From SVEL01 sp045123575 (GTDB lineage Bacteria; Bacillota; Clostridia; Lachnospirales; Lachnospiraceae), in NCBI GenBank assembly GCA_045123575.1, contig JBGVKG010000030.1, forward strand, positions 1 through 28,299: a DNA stretch of 28,299 nucleotides, written 5' to 3'. Within the stretch, counting starts at the first letter, position 1; each line of letters begins with the position of its first letter. The position numbers and the translations under genes were made by a program. The notes beneath the pieces were generated by a model. That model was not told the DNA's origin. It ran no database searches and saw only the letters and a program-made list of their open reading frames with translations. Shown one piece after another: positions 1-6,571 of this stretch.

Positions 1-230
1 CTCAATGCTGTCCTCTATTCACACAAATCATCTGAAGTACACTGTCTGACATACCGTGCATATAGGCTAATAGGCTTGTTTCAAGAGAGCACTTAGGGAA
101 ATATGCATTCTCGAAAACAGCACATAAGAATATCTGTAGATAGCTAGTGGTTGGGGATATATTCAGATTCGAGACATAAAAGAAGCTTAGTAAACTTTGT
201 TCACCAAGCTTCTGATAATGTTAATTATGT
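1..230 (+). repeat. Fold-back repeat element, copy A (right arm only, cut by window edge)
   Basis: This stretch matches the right arm of the 604-bp element at 21306-21909 in the same orientation. Similarity begins at the window edge (CAATGCTGT at 3-11, also at 21686-21694) and is strongest at 65-117 versus 21750-21802: 42 identical bases, one A/G mismatch, then 10 more identical bases. The outer end at about 214-230 (GATAATGTTAATTATGT) matches the right terminal repeat of copy B with one mismatch. The left arm must lie outside the window. The copy ends 3 bp from the ssb-like stop codon. An ORF can be read through it at 197-505, but that is a shadow of the ssb-like gene. Confidence 0.8.
176..212 (-). 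terminator. Intrinsic terminator of the ssb-like gene
   Basis: Read on the minus strand just after the ssb-like stop: AGAAGCTT pairs with AAGCTTCT and the stem continues through GGTGAAC/GTTTACT (with G-U pairs) to an AAA loop, giving about 15 bp, followed by TTTTATG. The U tract is short. The hairpin lies inside the outer end of repeat copy A and has no counterpart in copy B. Confidence 0.6.
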
Positions 231-233
231 TAT

Positions 234-869
234 TTAAAATTCGTCTTCTACAAGTTCTAGTTTGCTTACAGATACTTCATATGCTGTATGTTTCTCTATC
301 TCTTCCTCACCTATTTTCTTTACATAGTCTCTACTTTGAACGCGTCCCCATATTTGGATACGACTACCCACCTCAAAAGATGATGCAAAGCGTGCATTAC
401 GTCCCCATGCAATACATGGAATATAGTCAGACTTGCCATATGGTCTATTCACTGCAATCAGCAGGTCTGCTATCTCTCTACCAAGAGGTGTCTTTCTGTA
501 TATAGGCGCCTTACAGATAAATCCATCGAGGAATATCTGATTAGTCTTTCCTGCCTCTGGATTCTCATCTACAAACTGCCATTCACGAACGAATATTGAT
601 AACATAAGACGGTTCTTACCTTCCTCGTGACGATTGTAGGAACGGAACTGTCCAGATGCCTCTACCAACTGACCTACATAGCTCATAGTTACATCAACTA
701 AACGTTCTGACACCATCATAGGTATTATATCTGCCATATCACTTAAACGACTTACAGCCACATCTACCATATAGAAGCCTTCTCCATATACCTGATGGCT
801 GTATCTAAAGTCAGATACAATTTCACCTATTATGCTCACTCTGTTATTTTCAATCACCTTATCTACCAT
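234..869 (-). CDS. Single-stranded DNA-binding protein-like, two OB folds
   Basis: A 211-residue protein. Residues about 4-100 and 112-205 each read as an SSB-type OB fold (IIGEIVSDFRYSH and FLDGFICKAPIYRKTPLGREIADLLIAVNRP are typical SSB beta-strand segments). It should bind single-stranded DNA during replication, repair or recombination. The length fits two fused domains rather than the usual single OB domain of about 110 residues plus linker and tail. The C-terminus VEDEF is acidic and ends in Phe, a possible reduced form of the SSB protein-interaction tail, though without Pro before Phe. The start is ATG at 869, 8 nt after GGGAG; an in-frame TTG at 887 lies upstream of that ribosome site and is unlikely. 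It stands alone, followed by its own terminator and repeat copy A. Family is fairly certain; the cellular role relative to the main SSB is not. Confidence 0.85.
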   Translation of the reverse strand: MVDKVIENNRVSIIGEIVSDFRYSHQVYGEGFYMVDVAVSRLSDMADIIPMMVSERLVDVTMSYVGQLVEASGQFRSYNRHEEGKNRLMLSIFVREWQFVDENPEAGKTNQIFLDGFICKAPIYRKTPLGREIADLLIAVNRPYGKSDYIPCIAWGRNARFASSFEVGSRIQIWGRVQSRDYVKKIGEEEIEKHTAYEVSVSKLELVEDEF

Positions 870-1075
870 TAGTATTTCTCCCTTCAAATCTTAGTATTTT
901 GGAATGTTTTTAATATTTTTATGCGATTGCGTAGTAAAATATAACTTCCAAAAATATTGGTTATGTAAAGCAAATGTGAAATCTGTGAAAATATATTTCT
1001 TAATCACAAAACTTTTTAAATTACCCTTGCTTATTTGTATAAAAATGCACAGCGCACTCTCTTTTATAATGAATA

Positions 1076-1104
1076 AAAGCTTCAGGACATAATCCCAAAG
1101 CTTT
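1076..1104 (-). terminator. Probable asd terminator
   Basis: After the asd stop, the minus strand reads AAAGCTT-T-GGGA-loop-TCCT-G-AAGCTTT followed by TATTC: an 11-12 bp hairpin with a weak U tract. The rest of 870-1121 is AT-rich with no supportable gene. Confidence 0.5.
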
Positions 1105-1121
1105 AATCAACTTATAATATA

Positions 1122-2213
1122 TTAGTTAGCCTTTGGCTCAATGTAACCCATAGCCTTAAGTATCTCTGCTGAAAGTACCGCACCACCTGCTGCACCTCTT
1201 ACTGTATTGTGTGAAAGACCTACAAACTTGAAGTCATATACACTGTCCTCACGAAGACGACCTATAGAAACACCCATACCATTCTCGAAATCAACATCTA
1301 AGTTAACCTGTGGACGATTATCCTCCTCAAGATACTGGATGAACTGCTTTGGTGCGCTAGGAAGCTCAAGCTCCTGTGGCATACCCTTGAAGTTTACAAG
1401 CTTCTCGATGAGCTGCTCCTTAGTTGGCTTCTTGTTAAACTTTACAAATACCGCAGCTGTATGTCCGTTAAGAACTGGTACTCTGATACACTGTGTTGTA
1501 ATAACTGGTAATGAAGCCTTCTTAATTACACCATCTTCAACCTTACCCCAAAGTCTAAGTGGCTCCTGCTCACTCTTCTCTTCCTCGCCACCGATAAATG
1601 GAATAATATTTCCAACCATCTCTGGCCACTCGCTAAATGTCTTACCTGCACCTGAGATAGCCTGATATGTTGTAGCTACTACTTCAACTGGCTCGAACTC
1701 CTTCCAAGCTGTAAGAGCTGGTGCATAACTCTGAATAGAACAATTAGGCTTAACTGCTACGAATCCCTTCTTTGTACCAAGTCTTTCCTTCTGGAACTTT
1801 ATTACCTCATAATGCTCTGGATTAATCTCTGGCACTACCATAGGTACATCTGGTGTCCAACGATGAGCGCTGTTGTTAGAAACAACTGGTGTCTCTGTCT
1901 TAGCGTATGCATCCTCGATAGCCTTTATCTCATCCTTTGACATATCTACTGCAGAGAAAACGAAATCAACCTCTGCTGCAACCTTCTCTACTTCATTTAC
2001 ATTCATAACAACAAGCTTCTTAACAGCTTCTGGCATAGGTGTTGTCATCTTCCATCTATCACCTACTGCCTCCTCGTATGTCTTTCCTGCTGAACGTGGG
2101 CTAGCTGCTACTGTCACTACCTCGAACCAAGGATGATTCTCAAGTAATGCGATAAAACGCTGACCTACCATACCTGTTGCACCTAATATTCCGACTCTTA
2201 ATTTCTGATTCAT
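1122..2213 (-). CDS. asd: Aspartate-semialdehyde dehydrogenase
   Basis: Reduces L-aspartyl-4-phosphate to aspartate semialdehyde with NADPH, the branch point to lysine/diaminopimelate, threonine and methionine. The 363 residues carry the N-terminal dinucleotide-binding loop GATGMVGQ (11-18), the catalytic cysteine in KPNCS (C158), and substrate/catalytic residues R244 and H251 in CIRVPVLNGH. The sequence (GDRWKM, NNSAHRW, the long GGEEEKSEQEP segment) resembles the archaeal/fungal-type long Asd class rather than the E. coli type. ATG at 2213 is preceded by AGGAGA at 8 nt and a sigma-A promoter. Single-gene unit with its own hairpin terminator. No riboswitch is evident in the short leader. Confidence 0.97.
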   Translation of the reverse strand: MNQKLRVGILGATGMVGQRFIALLENHPWFEVVTVAASPRSAGKTYEEAVGDRWKMTTPMPEAVKKLVVMNVNEVEKVAAEVDFVFSAVDMSKDEIKAIEDAYAKTETPVVSNNSAHRWTPDVPMVVPEINPEHYEVIKFQKERLGTKKGFVAVKPNCSIQSYAPALTAWKEFEPVEVVATTYQAISGAGKTFSEWPEMVGNIIPFIGGEEEKSEQEPLRLWGKVEDGVIKKASLPVITTQCIRVPVLNGHTAAVFVKFNKKPTKEQLIEKLVNFKGMPQELELPSAPKQFIQYLEEDNRPQVNLDVDFENGMGVSIGRLREDSVYDFKFVGLSHNTVRGAAGGAVLSAEILKAMGYIEPKAN

Positions 2214-2279
2214 ATTCTCAATCTCCTATTTCCATTTTGTGTTTGTCTGTGACGTACATTTGTCCGTCAAACAAAATAT

Positions 2280-2307
2280 ATAATATCACATTAAATAAAA
2301 ATTGCAA
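2280..2307 (-). promoter_or_regulatory. asd promoter (sigma-A type)
   Basis: On the minus strand, -35 TTGCAA (2302-2307), 16-nt spacer, -10 TATTAT (2280-2285), about 65 nt before the asd ATG. A short inverted repeat TGACG/CGTCA sits in the leader near 2251-2269; its meaning is unknown. Confidence 0.55.
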
Positions 2308-2353
2308 GCTTTTCTTTTGAAAAAGTTTGCAACTTTTAAAATATCTGTATTTC

Positions 2354-2382
2354 TTGACATTATAGTAATTTTTTTATAATAT
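2354..2382 (+). promoter_or_regulatory. tRNA-Thr promoter
   Basis: Consensus -35 TTGACA at 2354-2359, with -10 TATAAT at 2375-2380 (15-nt spacer) or TAATAT at 2377-2382 (17-nt spacer), about 25 nt before the tRNA 5' end. Confidence 0.7.
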
Positions 2383-2405
2383 ATTCTATGCACGTTTGTG
2401 CAAAC

Positions 2406-2476
2406 GCTTCCATAGTTCAACGGCAAAACAGGTCACTCGTAATGTCCAGTTGTCGGTTCGATTCCGACTGGAAGCT
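2406..2476 (+). tRNA. tRNA-Thr (anticodon CGU)
   Basis: Cloverleaf read by eye: acceptor GCTTCCA/TGGAAGC (7 bp), a short D arm (GTT/AAC), anticodon stem GGTCA/TGTCC with loop CTCGTAA (anticodon CGT at 2438-2440), T stem GTCGG/CCGAC with loop TTCGATT, discriminator T. CCA is not encoded. Acceptor pairs G1-C72 and C2-G71 agree with threonine identity. The anticodon stem has one U-U mismatch in the middle. It reads ACG codons. It is a solitary gene with its own promoter and terminator. Confidence 0.88.
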
Positions 2477-2511
2477 GTCCAATTACCTAGAACTGCGAGA
2501 AAATGCAAAAG

Positions 2512-2552
2512 AAGACAAGAAGGAGTGCTTGCATTCCGTCTTGTCTTTTTTT
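2512..2552 (+). terminator. Intrinsic terminator after tRNA-Thr
   Basis: AAGACAAGA (2512-2520) pairs perfectly with TCTTGTCTT (2539-2547), with GGA/TCC extending the stem, followed by a T run to 2552. Confidence 0.85.
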
Positions 2553-2559
2553 GTGTTTT

Positions 2560-2732
2560 TTCATAGGATGGGTTTCCACATCGAGTAAAATCCGAAGGAT
2601 TTTCGAGATAGGAAAGCCATCGCAGTTCGTACTATTTCTCCATCGAGCGAAAAATCTGAAAGATTTTTGCGAGAGTAGAGAAATTCGTCGGTCCTAAATT
2701 TTTTCGAGATGGGAAAGCCATCGCAGTTCGTA
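2560..2732 (-). repeat. Two imperfect copies of a hairpin-bearing intergenic repeat
   Basis: Two 31-bp segments, 2601-2631 and 2702-2732, are identical except for one A/G change (they include GGAAAGCCATCGCAGTTCGT). Each is associated with a small hairpin having a 3-nt loop: AAAATCC-GAA-GGATTTT (about 2587-2603) and AAAAATCT-GAA-AGATTTTT (about 2650-2668). On the minus strand both hairpins are followed within a few bases by CTCGATG. The block fills the space after degV and before the tRNA terminator. No U tract follows, so these are not ordinary terminators. The remainder of 2214-2745 holds the asd and tRNA promoters, the tRNA and its terminator. Confidence 0.75.
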
Positions 2733-2745
2733 TGAATTCCTTTTC

Positions 2746-3591
2746 TTACACCGCCACTATAATTCCACCATCATTTGCATACAGTGTAGCAACACCAGCG
2801 GTTTCAGTGATAACGATGTCTTTAAATCTAGCTAACTTAGCTAATTCTTCCTTTACGCACTTTGCTCTCTCGATACAATTTACATGAGCGATTGATAAAA
2901 CCTTCTGTTCTATATCCTTTGTATTTTTAACAATATAATCCATCATTTTCTTAAGTGCTCTCTCTATACCTCTAACCTGCTCAAGCTGTATGATAAGTCC
3001 CTCATCTGAAGCACTCATAACAGGTTTGATATTAAGAACTGAAGCCATCAAAGCCTTTATATTCGATAAACGTCCATTTTTTCTAAGTGGCTCTAGTGTC
3101 TCTAATACAAAGTATGTCTTCATCTCTAATGTATAAGCCTCTACCTTCTCAACTATCTCCTCGTAAGTAGCACCAGCCTCTGCTAATTCATATATCTTCT
3201 CTGCAATATTTCCCTCTCCTGGAGATGCCGAGCAAGAGTTGAATACATATATCTTCTTTTCATCATCAGGATACTCATCACGATACATATCTACACCAGC
3301 CATAGCACTGCTATAACATCCACTGAGATTAGCTGACAGCGTGATAACAAATACACAATCGTAATCGCCTTCATATGCTCTCATAAATCTCTCTGGAGAC
3401 GGACATGCAGAACGAGCGTAATCCTTAGACTTCGCTACATGTTCTATAAACTCCAACTGATTAAAAGTTTCATCATCTATATATTCCTTGCCATCCAAGC
3501 TCAATGTAAGTGGTATCTTTTCCACCTTATCATAACACTTGTACGCACTACTTATGTCGCAACAACTATCACCTATAATCTTATATTTCAT
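2746..3591 (-). CDS. DegV family fatty-acid-binding protein
   Basis: A 281-residue DegV/FakB-type protein. The family binds a fatty acid; several members are the lipid-presenting partner of fatty-acid kinase FakA. Seen here: N-terminal IIGDSCCDIS, the ARSACPSPERF segment (family TSQPS-like loop), VITLSANLSGCYSSA (the SGTYQSA-like fatty-acid carboxylate-binding motif), and ETLEPLRKNGRLS followed by LNIKPVMS, all characteristic and in the usual order. Length is typical (about 280). ATG at 3591 follows AGGAGG at 5 nt. It is monocistronic, with a near-consensus promoter at 3628-3656, divergent from folBK. No fakA homologue is in the window. Which DegV paralogue this is cannot be told. Confidence 0.93.
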   Translation of the reverse strand: MKYKIIGDSCCDISSAYKCYDKVEKIPLTLSLDGKEYIDDETFNQLEFIEHVAKSKDYARSACPSPERFMRAYEGDYDCVFVITLSANLSGCYSSAMAGVDMYRDEYPDDEKKIYVFNSCSASPGEGNIAEKIYELAEAGATYEEIVEKVEAYTLEMKTYFVLETLEPLRKNGRLSNIKALMASVLNIKPVMSASDEGLIIQLEQVRGIERALKKMMDYIVKNTKDIEQKVLSIAHVNCIERAKCVKEELAKLARFKDIVITETAGVATLYANDGGIIVAV

Positions 3592-3627
3592 ATTGCCTCC
3601 TACAAAACATAGTTTCCATTACTACAT

Positions 3628-3656
3628 ATCATAACATCGAGTATATTCATTGTCAA
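3628..3656 (-). promoter_or_regulatory. degV promoter (sigma-A type)
   Basis: On the minus strand, TTGACA (3651-3656), 17-nt spacer, TATGAT (3628-3633), about 35 nt before the degV ATG. The 254-bp divergent gap 3592-3845 should also hold the folBK promoter, which I cannot place with confidence. Confidence 0.75.
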
Positions 3657-3845
3657 CCTTCTGTAACAGTATTAAGTATCGCCTTATCGACTTTTTTCTC
3701 TTGTATTATTTTCCATTTAGCATTACACTAAACATAATATATACCTTTTATAAAAAATATATAAATAAAAGTTAAATAATAGCTTTAGATTAAAACCCTA
3801 AAAGCTCTATTCATAAGACATTATACTAGAAAGGCTGGTACAATT

Positions 3846-4691
3846 ATGACAAATATACACAATCTACAGAATATGGACACTATAAATATATATAATCTTG
3901 AGGTGTACGCGTATCACGGTGTATTGCCTGAGGAGACAACTCTAGGTCAGAAGTTCATTGTATCCGCCACTATATACACTGATACCTCTATAGCTGGCCA
4001 TACTGATAACCTTACAGATTCTATAAACTACGCTTCTATATGCAGTCACATCACACAGTATATGACGGCCCACACCTTTAAACTCATAGAGGCAGTAGCT
4101 GAAAATCTAATTAAGGACTTACTTTTAACATACCCTCTCATAAATGCCATCTCACTAGAGATAAAGAAACCACAGGCTCCTATCGGTCTGCCACTTGACA
4201 CTGTATCAGTTAAGATAACAAGAGGTTGGCACACTGCTTATGTAGCATTAGGATCTAATATAGGCGACAAAGAAGGATATATCAATGCTGGTATTTCTGC
4301 TCTAAGCAATGACATTTGTTGCAAAGTATTAAAAGTATCTGACTTGATAACTACAACACCTTACGGTTATACCGAACAGGAAGAATTCTTAAACGGAGTT
4401 TTATGTTTACGTACACTTTATTCTCCACAGGAGCTATTAAAGCTTCTTCAACAAATAGAAAAGGATGCAAATAGAGTGCGAGAAATCCACTGGGGACCAC
4501 GCACTCTTGATTTAGACATTATATTCTATGACAATATGATTATATCCGAGGACAACCTTACAGTCCCTCACCCTGATATGATAAACAGAGATTTTGTATT
4601 ATCTCCTCTGAATCAGATTGCTCCTTATCATATACATCCTTTGTATAACAAATCTGTACATGAGCTATGGCTTAATCTTCATCAGAACTAA
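3846..4691 (+). CDS. folBK: Bifunctional dihydroneopterin aldolase / HPPK
   Basis: Two consecutive steps of folate synthesis in one 281-residue chain: cleavage of dihydroneopterin to 6-hydroxymethyl-dihydropterin, then pyrophosphorylation by ATP. Residues about 12-126 are FolB (YAYHGVLPEE at 21-30; EIKKPQAPI with the conserved lysine at 107/108). Residues about 131-280 are FolK (YVALGSNIGDKEGYI from 132; WGPRTLDLDI at 216-225 with metal ligands D222 and D224; VPHPDMINRDFVLSPL from 240). The start at 3846 has AGAAAGG about 10 nt upstream; M11 (MDTINIYNLEV) is an alternative but lacks a ribosome site. It is divergent from degV and separate from folC-folP on the other strand. Its last 20 bp overlap the convergent DUF5050 gene. 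The fusion is common in Gram-positive bacteria. Confidence 0.95.
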   Translation: MTNIHNLQNMDTINIYNLEVYAYHGVLPEETTLGQKFIVSATIYTDTSIAGHTDNLTDSINYASICSHITQYMTAHTFKLIEAVAENLIKDLLLTYPLINAISLEIKKPQAPIGLPLDTVSVKITRGWHTAYVALGSNIGDKEGYINAGISALSNDICCKVLKVSDLITTTPYGYTEQEEFLNGVLCLRTLYSPQELLKLLQQIEKDANRVREIHWGPRTLDLDIIFYDNMIISEDNLTVPHPDMINRDFVLSPLNQIAPYHIHPLYNKSVHELWLNLHQN

Positions 4692-5745
4692 CAAAATCCA
4701 CCTTTCGTGTGATATTTCCGTTAGTTTCTACACAATATAATGGTTTTTCTGCTGCACTTACATACTTATTGTAGTAAGTGTAGTTTTTTGTTATATGTAT
4801 ATTGCAGTAATCACCCTCTGCAATAGTTGTCTTATTTGTTCCAAATATATCCATTCTTCTAAGTCTATGGCCATCTTCATCCTCTAACTGATAATAGATA
4901 ACTCCATATTCTGATGACACATTATAGTTAATGCAACGACCCTCATCTAATATAGTTACATTGTTAGATGTCAGGCTCATTCTGCATAACTTCATATCAT
5001 TACTCAAATCTATATAGTAGAAATATCCATCACTAAATGATGGCATAAAATAATTACCCTCTGATGAGGTGTGTATAGCATCACTTCCGGCATTGACATA
5101 TTTCAATTCTCCGCCGCCATTTGGTGTTGTGAAATACACATCATTATTCCATACAGTAAGAGCGTCATAGTCCTCGCTGCTGACTACCGACAGTTCCTTT
5201 CCATCCACCTTAACCTTTTTGAACTCCACAAGATTTTTCTCATCATAAGCCTTAAAATATATGTAATTGCCGCATACCACCATAGAATCTACTATGCCAT
5301 TATATATTGTCACAGGATGACTGCTGCCTATCTTCAATCTATATATTCCATAAAGAGTTCCTCTGATAGCTTCTTCTTCCGCTGCATCATTTGTTCTCAC
5401 GTAATATATATACCCATTTATCACCTGTATATAGGAAGCTGTATCATCATACAATTTCTTTATATCAGTGCCATCTTCATTCATACTATACAGCGTTCCA
5501 TTATCCGCTGGATTGGCAAAATATATCTTATCCTCATACTGACAGAAGGTTCCGCCATTAAACAGATTACCTGTCAGATTTCCCACTGCACCTTCTTCGT
5601 TATATCTAAATTTATTATTTTCAGCCATAAGCATGCCTACAACTATGCACACCACAACAACTAATATGGCACCTACACCAATTATTATGTTTTTTGCTTT
5701 ATTTTTCTGTCTGTTTATTTTTCTTTCCATTCTTCCCATATGCAC
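4672..5745 (-). CDS. Membrane-anchored DUF5050 beta-propeller-like protein
   Basis: A 357-residue protein with a basic N-terminus, one membrane helix at about 20-40 (IIIGVGAILVVVVCIVVGML) and a long exported part. That part is built of repeated short strands such as YEDKIYFANPADNGTLYSMNEDGTDIKKL, NGYIYYVRT and DGYFYYIDLSNDMKLCRMSL. This (I/Y)YY...LYR...GT pattern is the DUF5050/LRP1-type propeller repeat common in Clostridia. Function is unknown; ligand or wall binding outside the membrane is an inference from architecture. The start may be GTG at 5745 (AGGAG 6 nt upstream) or ATG at 5739. It is last in the parE-parC-folC-folP run, 13 bp after folP. Its 3' end overlaps folBK by 20 bp. Confidence 0.8.
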   Translation of the reverse strand: MHMGRMERKINRQKNKAKNIIIGVGAILVVVVCIVVGMLMAENNKFRYNEEGAVGNLTGNLFNGGTFCQYEDKIYFANPADNGTLYSMNEDGTDIKKLYDDTASYIQVINGYIYYVRTNDAAEEEAIRGTLYGIYRLKIGSSHPVTIYNGIVDSMVVCGNYIYFKAYDEKNLVEFKKVKVDGKELSVVSSEDYDALTVWNNDVYFTTPNGGGELKYVNAGSDAIHTSSEGNYFMPSFSDGYFYYIDLSNDMKLCRMSLTSNNVTILDEGRCINYNVSSEYGVIYYQLEDEDGHRLRRMDIFGTNKTTIAEGDYCNIHITKNYTYYNKYVSAAEKPLYCVETNGNITRKVDFVSSDED

Positions 5746-5758
5746 TACCCTCTCCTGC

Positions 5759-6571
5759 TTAGTATCTTCCTAACATTGCTTCAGTCATTTTTAGCGCTCT
5801 GTAATTCTCTTTTACATCATGTACTCTTATAATGGAACAACCCTTCATTATACCATATACTGTTGTAGCTATGGTTCCTTCAAGTCTCTCTGTAACTGGC
5901 AAATCAAGTGTCAGCCCTATAACAGACTTTCTTGATGTTCCTAAAAGAATAGGATATCCAAGCTCTTTTAAGCGCTCTATTTCTCTTAAGACCATAATAT
6001 TTTCTTCGTATGTTTTAGCAAATCCAATGCCCGGGTCCACTACAATTTTATCCTTATCTATACCGGCCGCCATACCATTTTGTATACTTGTACATATATC
6101 TGATATGACATCATCCATAAGATTTACATATGGTTTCTTTACATTATCTCTATTGTGCATAATGCAGACACTAGCATTTGCTTTGGCTACAACATCTGCC
6201 ATTCCATCTACTTGCAAGCCCCAGATATCATTTACCATATCCGCTCCTGCTGCCAGTGCCTCTTTAGCCACTACAGGCTTGTAAGTATCTATAGATACAG
6301 GCACATCTATTCGACTCTTTATCGCCTCTATAACAGGCACGACTCTAGCTATCTCTTCCTCATCACTTACCTTCTCATAACCAGGTCTGGTAGATTCGCC
6401 ACCCACATCTATTATGGCAGCTCCATCTTTAACCATCTGCTCTGCACATCTTAGAGCTGCATCCACATTTTCATAGCTTCCTCCATCAGAAAATGAGTCT
6501 GGTGTAGCATTTAAGATTCCCATTATATGTGCTCTTTTTTCCAAATCAAATATGTTATTTCCTATCTGCAT
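5759..6571 (-). CDS. folP: Dihydropteroate synthase
   Basis: Condenses hydroxymethyl-dihydropterin pyrophosphate with p-aminobenzoate to dihydropteroate; target of sulfonamides. The 270-residue TIM barrel shows both family signatures: MGILNATPDSFSDGG (17-31) and IDVGGESTRPG (54-64), plus SIDTYKP (93-99), NDIWG (114-118), VVDPGIGFAKT and LLGTSRKS in order. Length is typical. ATG at 6571 is preceded by GAGG. It overlaps the end of folC by 17 bp, so the two are translationally coupled. With folC here and folBK convergent, the locus holds all pterin-to-folate steps after dihydroneopterin. No obvious resistance-type insertion in the first loop. Confidence 0.97.
   Translation of the reverse strand: MQIGNNIFDLEKRAHIMGILNATPDSFSDGGSYENVDAALRCAEQMVKDGAAIIDVGGESTRPGYEKVSDEEEIARVVPVIEAIKSRIDVPVSIDTYKPVVAKEALAAGADMVNDIWGLQVDGMADVVAKANASVCIMHNRDNVKKPYVNLMDDVISDICTSIQNGMAAGIDKDKIVVDPGIGFAKTYEENIMVLREIERLKELGYPILLGTSRKSVIGLTLDLPVTERLEGTIATTVYGIMKGCSIIRVHDVKENYRALKMTEAMLGRY

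Noticed and set aside
870..887. Extended TTG start for the ssb-like gene at 887
   Set aside because: The ribosome site GGGAG lies inside this extension and is correctly spaced for ATG at 869.
904..1092. A 62-codon plus-strand frame in the gap between the ssb-like gene and asd
   Set aside because: No ribosome site, very AT-rich, composition unlike a protein, and it runs into the asd terminator hairpin.
2388..2697. Two overlapping plus-strand frames of 64-66 codons
   Set aside because: They cover the tRNA, its terminator and the hairpin repeats, which explain the sequence better.
2406..2740. An attachment site at the tRNA with a duplicated 3' end
   Set aside because: No second copy of the tRNA 3' segment and no integrase gene were seen in the window.
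3822..3827. TATACT as the -10 of folBK
   Set aside because: It lies so close to the ATG that the ribosome site at 3828-3833 would fall before the transcription start; no -35 is present.
3592..3845. A tetrahydrofolate riboswitch before folBK
   Set aside because: No long paired leader or matching conserved segments; the region is simple AT-rich DNA.
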